Shown here: in pieces, positions 11,278 through 23,931 of the stretch | How the letters are laid out: the number at the start of each line of letters is the position of its first letter | Position numbering within the stretch: the stretch's first letter is position 1 | Assembly: GCF_000237925.1 (NCBI RefSeq) | Contig: NC_031495.1 | Span: 39,584,210-39,648,209 of the forward strand | Direction: 5' to 3' | DNA: 64,000 nt | Source: Schistosoma mansoni | Taxonomy: Eukaryota > Platyhelminthes > Trematoda > Strigeidida > Schistosomatidae | Program-made: the position numbers and the translations under genes | The notes under the pieces: generated by a model | What the model was told of the DNA's origin: nothing | The model's input: only the letters and a program-made list of their open reading frames with translations | The model's database searches: none

Positions 11278-12237
11278 TTTCACTCAGGTATTAAGACTAA
11301 AGAAAGCGAGAATTTTATTTAAGAGGATTTTCCTCATTTGAACGCAACATCACTTAATGTAGTCTGAATAATCTTTTTTAATACAGAGATACACATTCGT
11401 GACTTTGAGGAGAGCGGAAAATCGAACGAGCCATTTCCCCTAGCGAGAATTCGGTCTTAAAACACAGTGGGTTGAAATTTATTGTCAGAAACTTACGAAC
11501 GACGGCATGTTTTCACTGTTGATTTATACTACTTTGAACGGAAAAGTCATATGTACTTAGTGGTATTTTTAATTATTTCTGCTACATAACGACCTTTTGG
11601 AAAACGAAGGTCAGTGTCATGATAAATCTTGTTTGATGGATACACGAACAAACTATACACCCCTGATAAGCTAATGAGAAATATAGTGACAGTGATATAT
11701 TGATACAGCTCACGGTAGAAATCCAGGTGTTGAAGGTTAGTGCCTATGACCGAAACGAATTTTATTTAATGGTTTATGTTTGTCAAGTACATGCCCATCA
11801 AGTTATAATTGCAGCACCAAATTTGGAACAGATCATTAGTGTAGCGTGCTGTCAGACTAAAACAAATAAGTCAGGTGCCACGCACCATCTTACTAATGGT
11901 AGTTAAAATCTGATAACATTGGAGCTTTACGTTTTAAGGATCATGATTAAAACCCATACTATGTGTATACCCAGCAGTGGGGTTTCCAAAAAAACAGGAC
12001 TTCGGCAGTTTCCGAAGTCGATTAAGACAATAAGGCTTGGGATAAATAAGTGGGTTTTGAATAAATTAAAAATAATCCAGTGATCTCTTGAGAATACAGA
12101 ACACTTATGTTGTCCTACATTTCCCTACACTTAATAACTTTATAACAACCATTAGGTAGCAGATCCATATGATAAAATACATATCCACCTATTGAAATGA
12201 TAGGAAGTTATTAAGGAGACTCAGGCGGTCATAGCCA
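11278..12237. other. 5' flank of RAD6-like gene, unannotated
   Basis: About 960 bases upstream of the E2 start with no recognisable gene, RNA or mobile element and no convincing TATA box next to the start codon. Confidence 0.45.
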
Positions 12238-12295
12238 CACCCGGAGCCTTTGACCTAAAGGTCTGATCCCTATGGATGGTAGCTGCGGTGTGGGG
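12238..12295 (-). repeat. Retroposon fragment left of the assembly gap
   Basis: On the minus strand this matches the middle of the ~520-bp retroposon (ending in GGTCAAAGGCTCCGGGTGTG). Homology decays toward 12290 into the G-rich tract. It is in inverted orientation to the fragment at 12838-12995, sharing with it a ~19-bp block. Confidence 0.7.
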
Positions 12296-12500
12296 ATGTG
12301 GGACGGTGGGGGCGGGGGGGAGTACGATTGGGGCGTTTGGGGGGGTGAGGGGGGCCGGGGGGGCGGGCTGGGGGCGGGGTGGGGGGGGTGGGGGCTGGGG
12401 GGGGGGTGGGGGGGGGGGGGGGGGGGGGGTGGGTGGGCGGGGGGGGGGGTGGGGGGGGGGGCCGGGGGGGGGGCGGGGGTGGATGCTGGGGGCGGGGGGG
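12296..12500 (+). repeat. G-rich low-complexity tract next to the gap
   Basis: Dominated by runs of G up to about 16 bases with scattered C, T and A, and ending at the N run. It has strong G-quadruplex potential on paper, but its position beside the gap and its gradual takeover from retroposon sequence suggest low-quality consensus. Reading frames through it are artefacts of composition. Confidence 0.75.
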
Positions 12501-12700
12501 NNNNNNNNNNNNNNNNNNNNNNNNNNNNNNNNNNNNNNNNNNNNNNNNNNNNNNNNNNNNNNNNNNNNNNNNNNNNNNNNNNNNNNNNNNNNNNNNNNNN
12601 NNNNNNNNNNNNNNNNNNNNNNNNNNNNNNNNNNNNNNNNNNNNNNNNNNNNNNNNNNNNNNNNNNNNNNNNNNNNNNNNNNNNNNNNNNNNNNNNNNNN
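12501..12700. other. Assembly gap (200 N)
   Basis: Exactly 200 N, a conventional placeholder; the true length is unknown. Confidence 0.98.
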
Positions 12701-12701
12701 G

Positions 12702-12837
12702 AGTGAAAAACTTGGACCAGTCCAATATGAAGGCAATCATGCTATGATGCCAGGGCAATTGTCACCTGAAAAATCATATTCTGCCCAAACAGCTCAAATG
12801 ATTGATGATGAGGTTCGTGAGTTATTAAACGAAGCTC
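12702..12837 (+). pseudogene. Exon fragment of mitochondrial AAA protease (FtsH/AFG3L2/YME1L-like)
   Basis: About 45 codons immediately right of the gap read SEKLGPVQYEG, then a linker with LSPEKSYSAQTAQ and IDDEVRELLNEARQR. This is the peptidase-domain region of M41 metalloproteases (bacterial FtsH has MSEKLGPL...; AFG3L2 has YSEATARLIDDEVR). Neither the AAA module nor the HExxH zinc motif is present. The frame runs directly into retroposon sequence at 12838 with no splice donor. It may be a gene remnant captured by rearrangement, a transduced exon or an assembly chimera. Confidence 0.6.
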
Positions 12838-12995
12838 GTCAAAGGCTCCGGGTGTGGCCCCCTAAGAAAACCACTTGCTTCAGTTTGGGCACCTGAGCAG
12901 TATCACAGACCTCACGCAAATCAAATAGGATTTGTGCGGCGCAAATATATGTGGTTCCCCTTTGTACCAATATTTATGTGTTCAAACAAACAAAT
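12838..12995 (+). repeat. Retroposon 3' part right of the gap
   Basis: Starts at GTCAAAGGCTCCGGGTGTGG and runs to the family's 3' end (CCCCTTTGTACCAATATTTAT, then an AAACAAACAAATAAATAA tail). It corresponds to the last ~160 bp of the element at 43215-43735. Confidence 0.8.
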
Positions 12996-13309
12996 AAATA
13001 ACCGACATAGAGCCTGATACAAATATACCTCAGCCCATGTAGCCAGGCCACTGCCAACAGGATTAAATGTCATTAAGCACAAAAGTGCCCCGACTGAAAT
13101 AGAAGACTTGTCTACAACAACTGTCTACGGTAGCTTGGGATCGTGTTAAATCACCATATGGAGATGAAAGTCATGGAAGGTATATGATAATGACATGCTA
13201 ACACAGGAACTGTTAGCGTGATGTCCCAACGTCCTGTCCCTCGCCTTAATCATTGCAAAGTGCTTTTCAAATCTTAACATTTAATTTGAGTTTATCCATT
13301 CATAAAAAT

Positions 13310-13333
13310 TGTCGATACAATATTGTATCGACA
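13310..13333. other. 24-bp perfect palindrome
   Basis: Two 12-base half sites meet at AATATT (13318-13323) with no mismatch; each half contains GTCGATACAA. The surrounding 13000-14130 region has no recognisable gene. A direct repeat of TTGTCTACTTTTCG lies near 13603 and 13636. Confidence 0.85.
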
Positions 13334-14139
13334 CTTAAGTGAATACGAAGAGAGGCATGCACATTTGTTAGGAAGACAAAATATATCACGGTTTGAGCAC
13401 TTTTTAAATAAGTAATTACAAGGACGTAAAGGTTCTTCAACACAGAAAATTGTATATAAATATATTCACCCAAGCAATCAATAAAGGGGAAAATGCCTAC
13501 GGAAATAATCCGGAGATGCGCCAAAATTTCTGCTTTTCGCCTGTCCAGGGGAAATAATGTGAATTTTCCCCTTCATGTCGCTGTGTTTAAAATGTCGCTC
13601 AATTGTCTACTTTTCGCCTAAATATACGCCAAATTGTCTACTTTTCGATTTTAGTCAAAACTATATGGAGTCCAAGAAGTGAATGTGTTCCTTCTACCTC
13701 TATATGTACATGCTACATCATTGCAGACATACGTGCTAATATTTCAAACGATGAAAGTCTAATCAAAGGGCAAATAAGCATAAAAGTCACCAAAACAACC
13801 CACCGGTCAGCCTCCCATTCGTTACGGCTAAATGAAGGTCACAATATTCTAGTTCGGCGCCTATCAGTGTTTTTCAAATTGTTCTGAACGAAATAGAAGC
13901 TTCCGCTTAACGAGCTTCCGTACCTAGCAGCAGTGGACCACTAATATCTTCAGATGGGAACCTAGGTATATTCAACGATACAAAGAAAATAATTAGTAAA
14001 TTATATCGTGGTATCACGCTAGGCGATAATCAAATGGTTCAAATGGTTGAGGACTGAATGGAAGAAGCTTACGCTTACGGTCATCCACTAGGCTTTTCAA
14101 CACGTTTAATAGTGTAGTGGTAAATCCATCCCCATTTAT

Positions 14140-14370
14140 CTGAAGGCACTCGATCACGCATCCGCACCATATTACAAGTGGGTACGTCGTGCTACGCATC
14201 TCTTACAACTGTTAGCATGCGTAGACCAAATGATCCTTGATATATCGATGGATTTCCAAGTATAACTTCGAACTACTTCATTTCTGTCTTATGATTCGAC
14301 TGAGTTGGTATTCTTCAATTATGGAGGTGTTACATGTAGTGGCGTTTTCAAACTCCAGATGCTTATTACA
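14140..14370 (+). repeat. Dispersed repeat family X, copy 1
   Basis: About 230 bp shared with 23150-23395 (close) and, more divergently, with the insert at 51185-51490. Common blocks include CATCCGCACCA, CTTCGAACT, TTTCTGTCTT and GGTGTTACATGTA. No coding potential or terminal repeats are evident, so its class is unknown. Confidence 0.65.
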
Positions 14371-14379
14371 TCTTTAGTA

Positions 14380-16290
14380 ATGAGCTCAGTCTTCAGTCTT
14401 CAGTAATAAGGATAGTAGGTTGATGAACCTGTGTTAATCCTGACAGATTTCCTTCCAGTGAAGGTCCAGCTTCTTCTTGAAAATGTTCACTGATGGTGCT
14501 GATACCACTTGTTCTGGTAAAGCGTTCCAGTCATTGACCACTCGATGAGAAAAACGGGACCCCACCTTTAGTTTATTAGATCGCGGTTTCAGAACCTTCT
14601 TGTTATGACCTCGGAGATTATTAGTGCTGGAGGGAGCAAAAAGATAAGACATATTAACACCCAGATCATAATTAAAGATACGAAATGCCAGTATAATGTC
14701 ACCTCGTGTCCTACGATAAGGGGAAAATGTTTAGATGTTTTAAACGCTCATCGTAAGGGAGTTTAGAAAGACCCTTTACTAATTTTGTTCCTACACGCTG
14801 GACACGCTCAAGCGATTTAGTATCCTTTATCAGACAAGGGCTAGCTGCTTGGATACAGTATTCTAAGTGTGGCCTTACATAGGTGGGATATAAAATTCGA
14901 AACATATCCTCGTCGAAGCATTTAAATTCTCTGAGAAGCGACCATAGCGCACTATAGCCTTTGGAAGCAACCGCATTGCAGTGCGTAGTAGTTTTCAAGT
15001 CGTGACTTATAGTTACTCCTAAGTCTTTGTGCTCTTGAACGCGTGGAAGAGATGTACCATTAATGGTATAGTGGTAACTAATATCGTGCCCGGTGTGCAT
15101 GAACACGCTCTTCCTGGAATTAACTTCCAGGCCCCAATCATGAGCCCACCTAACTAATTCGTCTAAATCTGCTTGCATATAACAACGATCAGTCTCATTT
15201 CTTATTGTTCTCCAAATTTTAACATCATCCGCAAACAATAATGTCGACGACTTAAGTAATAAAGGTAGTTCATTAATATGCAGAAGGAAAAGTAAAGGGC
15301 CTAAGATGGTGCCTTGGGGTACACCACTTTTGACCGGTTTCCATTCGGATAGCGTTCCATTGACCCTTACTCTCTGTCTGCGGTCACATAAGAAGCTTCC
15401 TATCCATTCCTGTATAGCACCTGTTATTCCAAAGCTCGAGAGCTTTTGCATAAGACCTAAGTGTGAAACCTTATCAAACGCTTTGCTAAAATCTATGAAT
15501 ATCACGTCGACAGACAGGCCGTTGTCTAGGGCAGCTGTCCAATCCTCTCTCGCAATGAGTAAGTTAGTCAAGCATGAATGCTTGTTACGAAACCCATGTT
15601 GCTCTGGAGTTAACAGATTGTACGAATCTATGTGACTCAGTAGCTTAGCCCGAATTAATTTTTCAAGTAACTTAACTACTATGCTGGTCAGGCTAACAGG
15701 CCGGTAGTTAGATACGATCCGTTTCTGACCATCCTTAAATATAGGACTAACTATGGCGTCTTTCCAGTCTCTAGGTAGTTGAGCCTGTGAAAGGGACATG
15801 TTGAAGAGCATCGTGAGCGGTCTTGAGACAATGTCCGCAAGCGACGACAGCAAACGTGGGTGTAACCCATCGGGGCCCGGGATCTTACAAGGTTTTAGGT
15901 TAGTTATCAAAGGAAGAACAATATCCTCTGTCACGTACAAAGGTCCTATGGCCGGTATCTCATTGTCAACGGGACAAGTAGTTGTAACACTACACGTAGA
16001 GTAGACTTCACTGAAATAGTTAACAAATGTCTCCGCTTTCGCTAGATCAGATTCAGCCAATAAAGCTGAATTTTCGCTTAACAGTAACGAGGGGATACCA
16101 TCACTACGTTTCGTCCGCCTTTTAACATACGAAAACAGTCGCTTCGGACAGGTACGGCTATCGTATTCCAACTGTCGTTCGTAAGCCGTGCGGGATTTAG
16201 CTATGGTCTTTTTACATATATTCCGGATTTTTTTATATTCGCACTTAAATGATGCCTGACGTGATGATGCTCGACGTGATCTGGTACACC
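14380..16290 (-). mobile_element. CR1-like LINE, 5'-truncated, long RT ORF
   Basis: On the minus strand an open frame of 486 codons (16171-14711) encodes a CR1-clade reverse transcriptase: IPGPDGLHPRLL, NYRPVSLTSIV, EQHGFRNKHSCLTNLL, FIDFSKAFDKVSH, SGVPQGTILGPLLF and catalytic LLFADDVKIW, then RPHLEYCIQAASP. A frameshift around 14720-14730 separates the C-terminal piece, which resumes with RGDIILAFRIFNYDLG and ends at FNDWNALP-like sequence near 14434. A further frame (about 16171-16290) continues toward the N-terminus. No endonuclease is present. The long open RT frame suggests relatively recent insertion. Confidence 0.88.
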
Positions 16291-16559
16291 AAACAGTGAA
16301 CTATGCGTCTGTTCCTTGTTGGAACATTATATATCAGCCATCCAATTTTTTTACGTATTGTGATATTGTTTTTATATTTACGGATATTTTCCCACCCATC
16401 GGTATACTTTATATTTTTCATAACGGGACAGACTCCCAAGTTATTTAAGATTAAGACCCTTTCGCTTCATTTCAGCAGATCCAGTCATGACCCGAAAATT
16501 TTGAAGCCTGTTTCTGCTTCTCAGAAGCTGACTCCCACGAGCACGGCATGAGAGACCCA

Positions 16560-18415
16560 CATGCACAACTCCCACAGTAAAGAGGGCAGGTACACCACGG
16601 CTGGTATCTTTACTTTTGATGTTTGGGAACCTTACGAAACTTTAGAAAAGGTTGTCCTTGAACGTGTAGACCTGGCCTGACGACAGAGTTGGGACCAACT
16701 CTTCCACAACATCAAGCTGCAACATGGCTCAGCAACAGAAACGTTTCTACGGATGAGAGGTCATTGATCAGAGGATCTGTGAAAAGGGCCTGTTGAGACA
16801 GCTCTCCTTGTCTAAGTTCCTCAAAAACGCTCGTCGCGAAGAAGATCTGTTTCTAAACCAAGAGAGGCAGATAATCCTAAGTGATGTCGTTACCGCACTA
16901 GGTATGGTAAGTCTTCTCGAAATCGCAGAAAAACCTGCACTTTTCCAAGCTTCGAGCCATTCAACACGGAGGACACTTCGGTAAACTTCCAGGTCGGTGT
17001 GCGTCAACGGCAACCGTAGACGGAAAACATAGCCGTCTGTTGTACACAACTGAGCTGATGACAAAAGTTCGCCACCTCGTGGACATTGGCACGGAATTTA
17101 ACGTTCTTTCTGTAAATTCTAATGACCGACTGTGCCAACCGGTTTTCAACTTACAAGAGCGAGTGGGAAACTGATTGCCATGTATGGTAAGCGATGTATG
17201 TATCTTAGCGTAGGTTTACGCAAACCCATTCACTGTATTTTACTTGTTTCAGATGTTTCTATGCCAATTATTGGTACGGACTCGTTACAACACTACAATC
17301 TACTGATCGATACGCGCAAACTGAGGCTAGTAGTAACCCAAGATATACCGAAACCGAACTAGACCACATGAAAGTCATAAGAATCACTCGATCATCGATC
17401 GGCCATGAGAATCTTCCTTTCACATTGTCCCTAAAATGGACAGCATTGATTGGCGTCCAACTGGTGAGTCTCGGCGACTGAATGTGAAAACCATTCCTCA
17501 TCTGTATCAGTTGCTTCACATTCACGATTTGACAGCTACCTTACAAGGTACAACTGTCTTTTCGAAAACCGACCTAGTTAAAGCTCATGACCAAGTTACC
17601 ATGGCCGCCAACTACATTCCTAGAACCGCTATCATCATCCACTTCAGACCCTACAAATTTTTGCGTGTGCCTTCCGGTCTGAGAAACACTGCACAAACCT
17701 TCTAGGGGTCCACCGACAACGTTTCCAGGTCTCAACCTCGTACACGGATATGTAGATGACTGGTTGGTCGCAAGTCCAAACGGAGAATCTCATCTCCAGT
17801 ACCTGGACCTAGTTTCCGAACGACTGCAAAACACAGCATCACTGTGAACTTTCAGCAATGCCAAATCGGAACCGACTCCCTAGATTCTCTTGGACACTCC
17901 ATTAGTACTCAAGGCATCCGCCCTCTGAAAAGCAAAATGGTGGCCATCCCGGCTAACCAGAATCTACCATAGCTAAACAATTTCGTGCGTTCGGTGGCCT
18001 GATATGTTTCTATCTACGGTTTAAGCCGAATGGCGTGTCTGTCATGAGATCTTTAACAGGCCAACTTTGTGGAGAGGAGTAATTCATCACTTTAGACGAC
18101 AGCGCGAAGAAAGCATTCTCCACAATTGTGGGACTCATTGCTAAAACAACTATGCTCTCATACCAGGAGGACGAAGCAGAAATCAGTATCTCAGTAAAAA
18201 AGCATCCAACTCGTCAATCCCAGTTTTAAGACAATCAATAAACAGCGGTTGGTTATCTTTCGTATTCTTTTTGAGACGTTGCAAGACACTGAATCGAGGT
18301 ATAGCACTTTCGAAAGAGAACTCCTTACGGTGCATTGTTCTGTAATGGACTTTCGACACTATGTGAAAGGCCAAGAATTCACTCTGCTATACGTTTTCCC
18401 GCTTTAATAAGACCC
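16560..18415 (+). mobile_element. Degenerate Gypsy-type LTR retrotransposon internal region
   Basis: Ordered remnants on the plus strand: a gag-like segment (FLKNARREEDLFLNQE near 16815); a retroviral-type aspartic protease around 17080-17360 with HLVDIGTEFNVLS (active site D-T-G changed to D-I-G) and IGTDSLQHYNLLID; RT pieces near 17430-17800 (FSKTDLVKAHDQV, FLRVPSGLRNTAQTF); and RNase H-like sequence near 18300-18380. Many stops and frameshifts interrupt it. No flanking LTR is recognised. Confidence 0.78.
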
Positions 18416-18419
18416 CATT

Positions 18420-18920
18420 TTGAGTAATGTTCTCAGAAGCTTTACTGGTGTCAATGTAGATAATATCTCCTTATGTCTCACTATCGAGTGACTGTCAGGC
18501 TCCCTTTCACTACTAACAGATCTATCCTAGGTTAAAAATCTTTTCTAAAACCATTCTGTGAACTACTTCTCTTTGTGCGCCCGAAAAGTACTCCAAAACT
18601 CGCATTAATCTTATTTGGTGCCTCCTAGTACCAATGTTAATGCGGCTAAATAAATCAATAAATAGTAGTTTATGACAGATACCTAATAGTCTTTTAGACT
18701 TTTGTTTCCAATAACAACACTCATTAAGTCAAGCAGTTTCTAATCTGTTGAATCCTGCCTTGACATTTTCTTGGAAATAGGAGTGACTGTTGCGTCTTCT
18801 TTTCCCAAAGAAAGTCTGGCTGGAATGAAATATATTTCGATTTCGTTACAGACAGTGCTGAAACGTACATTACGAGTGGTCTCAAACGCCTTTATATAGA
18901 CTAATTGTTCAGAAACTTAT
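18420..18920 (-). mobile_element. Probable CR1-like RT fragment with small retroposed tail
   Basis: Minus-strand frames give pieces such as DIIYIDTSKASENI (compare VIFIDFSKAFDKV) and DATVTPISKKM (compare DAIVSPIFKDG), heavily mutated. Between them, 18600-18664 reads GGTGCCTCCTAGTACCAAT followed by AAATAAATCAATAAATA, resembling the 3' end of the retroposon at 43215-43735, so a small insertion may interrupt it. Confidence 0.45.
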
Positions 18921-20635
18921 TTGTCATTCGAATGCTGCCACGACAGCCAAGAAAACAGGAAAACAAGCAGTCGTACTTGTTTTAAACACAAGGCAGTCTT
19001 GTTATTGAAAATCATATCGTAGTAACTAAACTTTCACAATTTCTTCATCAAAGTACATCTCAAACATTTCAATTATTTTGAAGGTCCGAAGAGATAAAGA
19101 CCAATCATAATTCAACAGCAGTCTGAACCTTCTCTACTGCAATGACCTCAAAGTCAACAACATTATGAAGTCGAAGTCCATGAAATATCATAGTGCATCT
19201 GAGTTGTATTTCGGGACTTTACTATGTATGATGTCTATATTATCTGAATACCGTAGGGGACGTACTTTTTGATGTATCAGGGACAGATGAGTGTCAATGT
19301 TCAAACGAGCGCCCTAAACTTACCCAAATTAAAGTTTCATGTAAGTCATCTCAGCATTGAAATTTAATCTCACAAGCCTACATTACATACTCTAATTTGA
19401 AACGATGTATTTTACCCTAAACCTGGCTACTTTTTGGATTATTAATTATTAATATATGGTTGCAGGACCTTAACACAATTTACTGAAAAGAATATCCTAC
19501 GTTCATTTACATCTGTTTCAAATTAACAATTGACGGAGAAACAGTTCTTTGGCCTTAAAGTTTGACAATTAAATAAATTTGAAATTAGCTATATGTCCGT
19601 AGCAAGCCCATTCAACTATTGTATTATTTGTGTGCACTCTGTAATTTAGATATTTAATTCGCTTTTTAAATTTATGTGCGAGTCTGATTGAGCGCGTGTC
19701 TTCACATCAATCTTTAATCTACTCTTTCATTGGTTGTAAGCAAAGACAACCAATAATTTATCCACAATTCATTAACACTCATAAATATATATATGTGGAT
19801 TTTTAACACTCACTGATGCATAAACTCATTTGTTTTCCATGTGTGCTTGCTAACTGCACGCTTGAGGATTTAACCAATCTTTAACAATAAACTATCCCTA
19901 TAACTGGCGTTCGAGCGTTTGAATAATCTTGAGTATATCCATAGTTCTACTAGATTTAGCCTGCTTTAAATATTCAGTTAATGGGATATTATTTATTTAT
20001 TGGAGTTAAATATGGAGGAATTAACCCTCTACATGTCAGCAAGCAATGTAAAGTGAGGTATGGCATGACTGAAACATTTGACTGTGTAATTTAGACACTC
20101 TAATCATTCCACTTTGAAAATCTCACTGCATGTCTCACTGCTTAATACTCCATATACTGTGCCTAACATTTAAACTGATTCTCGACTAATTTTAACACAT
20201 TTGAACAAATTTTTGAGTTTCTCTGTGGTTAAGTAATTTGATCTTCAGCTACATTTTACTCTTAACAGTTACGCCTCACTAAACTGAACCAAAATTAGTC
20301 ATTACGCAGATCGCCCATAAGCGGAATAGTACAAAAAACATAGGCACTATGCTGCCAACTGAGTTCATAATGAATCCGAAAACCCTGTCTAATGATACCA
20401 CATTTGATACTCACTCTTGCGCAATACGTAGGCAACACATAGATATTGGTTGCTGTTTGCTTAAATAGTAGATGCTGGTTTAAATTTAATTAGACAGGGA
20501 AGAAGCGTCCGTATATCTATTTAAATTCAATTATAAACGTATTTGAGTGTCCATAATGTTTACAAATAGTCATACTTATCCAACATGAAAACTGAATAAA
20601 TATGATAAATAATAATAAATAAGATAAGCTTTGAT
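18921..20635. other. Unannotated AT-rich stretch
   Basis: No gene, RNA or identifiable mobile element is seen over about 1.7 kb. Short open frames here are random in composition. Confidence 0.45.
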
Positions 20636-21440
20636 ACAATCGGACTTCGCAGATGACCTAACCCTTCCATCCCATACACAAAAACAAATGCAGGTCGAGA
20701 TAACCAGTGTAGCAGCATACTTCATAGCAGTAGCCTCATCATGCATAAGGGAAAAAGCAACCTCCTCAAATACAACACGGAGATCACCAACACAATCATA
20801 CTCAATGGAGAAACTCTGGAAAAAGTGGAAACTTTCAAATAGCTGGACAACATCATCGATGAACAAGGAGAATCTGATGCAGACGTAAAGACGAGGATTG
20901 ACAAAGCAAGTGCGATATTCCTGAAACTGAAGAACACATGGAACTCAAGACAACTGTATGCAAGCCGATACCGAATTCAGAATCTTTAATACGAACTTCA
21001 AGACAGTTCAATTATATGGAGCTGAAACTTGGAGAACTGCCACAACCATCATCAAGAGGATACAGGTATTTATAAACAGTTGTCGACTCAAGATACTCAA
21101 TGTTCGTTGGTCGGATACCATCAGCAACAATCTACTGTGAGAGAGAACGAACGAACTCCCATCTGAAGAGGAAAGTAGGAGAACACGTTGGAATTGCACT
21201 GAAAATAGCTTGATACATCACCAAACTGCATGACGAGGTGAGCTCTCAATTGTTGAGGGGAAACGGAAAGGAGGAAGACCAGAGAACACATTGCTTCGGG
21301 AAATTGAAGCAGACATGAAAAGAATGGATGGCAATTGGGAAGGATGACCGAGGACAGGGTTGGATGGAGAATGGTGGTGGGTGACCTACGCTCGTCCAGG
21401 ATGGTTAACAGGCGCCAGTAAGTAGGTAAGTCTACTGCGG
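20636..21440 (+). mobile_element. RTE (SR2-like) LINE 3' half, decayed
   Basis: Frame-shifted translation shows the catalytic box as SDFADDLTLPSHTQKQMQ, then IIDEQG-like, LYGAETWRT, QVFINSCRLKILN, WSDTISNNLLWERTN-like and RKGGRPENTLLREIEADMKRM, ending near GWRMV-like sequence at about 21380. This is the C-terminal half of a second RTE-type element, distinct from the one at 8850. The end of the region, 21441-23149, is unassigned. Confidence 0.8.
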
Positions 21441-23149
21441 TCAAATTATGAGTTGGACAATTAGACAACAGAGGGAGCATATATGTTCAACCTTATACAA
21501 TTTCACTCTTTACTTGTATTAGATACAAAGTGGCTAGTTGTTTATTTCTTATTCAAAGCAGAAAATTCCCTCAACATGCGTTAACTTCTTTATGCTTCTT
21601 AGAGCTCTCACTGTTTATTCGGAACAATCGCAAGTTCTGTTAACAATTACAACCATTTCAAAGATTGAAAATATAGCGTACTTAACATCAGTCCTATAAT
21701 ATCAAGGAGAATTTTAAAAGCATGTTAAAGTAACTTTAAAAAGTTGTAAAAATGCTACACTTCATGACATTTTTACCTCACGAACGTTAAAGATATCGAG
21801 ACACTTAACTTGAATTTATCAATCACTATATATATATATGTGCTCCACGGTAATGAATATGACCAGATGTAACTCGGAAAATGAACACTGGAGATTTTTC
21901 ATGATATAAGTTAGGTTCTACGAATTACTACAATATCTTTAACGAACGTTTAACTTTCATTTATGAACAGATGTACTATTTATAACATTTGGACTGTTAT
22001 GAAACAACGTTAAGTGTCATTTTTTAGTCCAAGGGTTCTTTTTTGATCCAGAACAAAAATTTGCTAGTTTATGCTAATCATATTAAAAAATAACTTCATT
22101 TCAAACAACAGTCGGTCAACTATTTTAACGACTCAACATACTCAAACGAGATCATTAATATAACAGAGACTAAGAAATAACTTTGGTAAACTAAAGAGTG
22201 AGCTGCTAAAATGCATAATAGTTACGCTGGAAAGTGAAAGCAAAGAAGAAGTTTGGTGAGAGCTACATTTCAGTTTTTGAACATTGTCAGTAATAGAGAC
22301 TTAATAAGCAATATAAAAATCAGCGAAAACCTCGAATGTGGGTGTGATCTGAATCATCCAACTGTTCCTCATGTACTAGCCTTAACAAAATGCTGTGTCA
22401 AAATATTGAATGTAATCAAGTAGACTTACATCTTTATATTTTTGTCATCGTGGACCAGAATAACGACATGTTAATCAGGAAATACGAGGCCTCTAATTCA
22501 ACTTAAAATACTACAACGAAGGCCGTATCAATTTTTTAGAAGATAATGAATGAGGGGATCTTCAAATAAACTTCGGTAGACTGAGCTGCCTAGTGGAAAA
22601 ACAGGAAAAATAAACCATGTATAAAGCCATTTCTTAGCATGTATCTGATGTAATTTTTACTAAACAAAACGAGTAGACATGTTGATTCATGAGGTATATA
22701 TGGGCTATTCGAAGAATTCTTTAGTATAGCGATATCTGATATGAGCATTTAATGTGCGCACGACAAGCATTGTGACAAACAATGGAAACAATAATCAATG
22801 CAAAAGAGTCAAATATCAGTTTGGATGGAAATTTAATTATAATAAGATATAAACCTTTAAACACTTATAAAGAGTACTTCTTCGGAAAGCAGTATCTCAT
22901 CATTTTCACTTAGTTATCTCACTGTTGGACTGTTTGGAAAACCAAACTGAACGATAGTTCATGAATTTTGTCTGTTTGTATAAAAGCGTATTCCGAAAAC
23001 AAACGATAAACGTTAGAAATAACCTCCCCAATACGTACCAATGAATCGAAGCGGACGAACATTCAAGAACTATGTGTAGCAGTAAATGAATCCCCATAAT
23101 AAATAGTTCTGTAGGTTGCCGACAATCGATACTGGCCTCATTAATTGTA

Positions 23150-23395
23150 ATGGACACATTTATCTGAAGGCGCTCGGACACACATCCGCACCAGATTACG
23201 AATGGATTCGTCGTGCTGCGCATCTCTTACAACTGTTAACCAGCTTAGACCAAATGCTTCTCGATGCACCTATGGCTTTCCAAGTATAACTTCGAACTCC
23301 TTTATTTCTGTCTTCTGATTAGACTGGGTTGGTATCCCTCAATTATGAAGGTGTTACATGTAAAGACGTTTTTAGACTCCGAATGCCTGCGACAT
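23150..23395 (+). repeat. Dispersed repeat family X, copy 2
   Basis: Close match to 14140-14370, sharing TTATCTGAAGGC, CATCCGCACCA, CATCTCTTACAACTGTTA and CCAAGTATAACTTCGAACT. Sequence upstream (22900-23149) is not shared with copy 1, so the element boundary is near 23155. Confidence 0.65.
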
Positions 23396-23931
23396 GTTTA
23401 ATAACATTGCCCCTTACATCACGAAGGGCAGGGCTGTCTTCACATACAAAGAAGAAGGATTGAAAAGGTCACTGGACAAAAATAACCTACTTAGCTCTTA
23501 TATTATACCCCATGTATTGATTAAATCAGTAAGGGGCCTGAACTACATTCACACTTTTTCTGTCAAACAGTTACAGTTGATGTAAATTAAGTTATCTTGT
23601 AAACCAGTCAAAACACAGTCTTCTTGAGATTCGGGTTGGCTATGTGGGAAGTCTATCTAATGTTCATGCAATAGATTTAAGGATATCACTTGTGTTCCAA
23701 CCTCAAATGGATGAGGAGTAAACTTGAAATATGTTCCTTCTGAACATACAGATGTCTACATAACAGCTACAACGGTTCAATGACTTACTGACCTGTCAAC
23801 TCCTAGACTGGTGACCTGTGTTTCTGAAAACTTACGTATAGTTTAAACATAAAGTAGGAATCAACAGATGAAACTGTATTCAGTGGATTAAAGAACAAAA
23901 TCATTCATGTAGCTAGAGAGGAACCAAATTA

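Noticed and set aside
12296-12500. G-quadruplex regulatory element
   Set aside because: The run is G-rich enough on paper, but it merges into decayed retroposon sequence and ends at a gap, so sequencing or assembly error is more likely.
12221-12896. Long Gly- or Pro-rich open frames on both strands across the gap
   Set aside because: They run through G-rich low-complexity sequence and 200 N. Composition, not coding, keeps them open.
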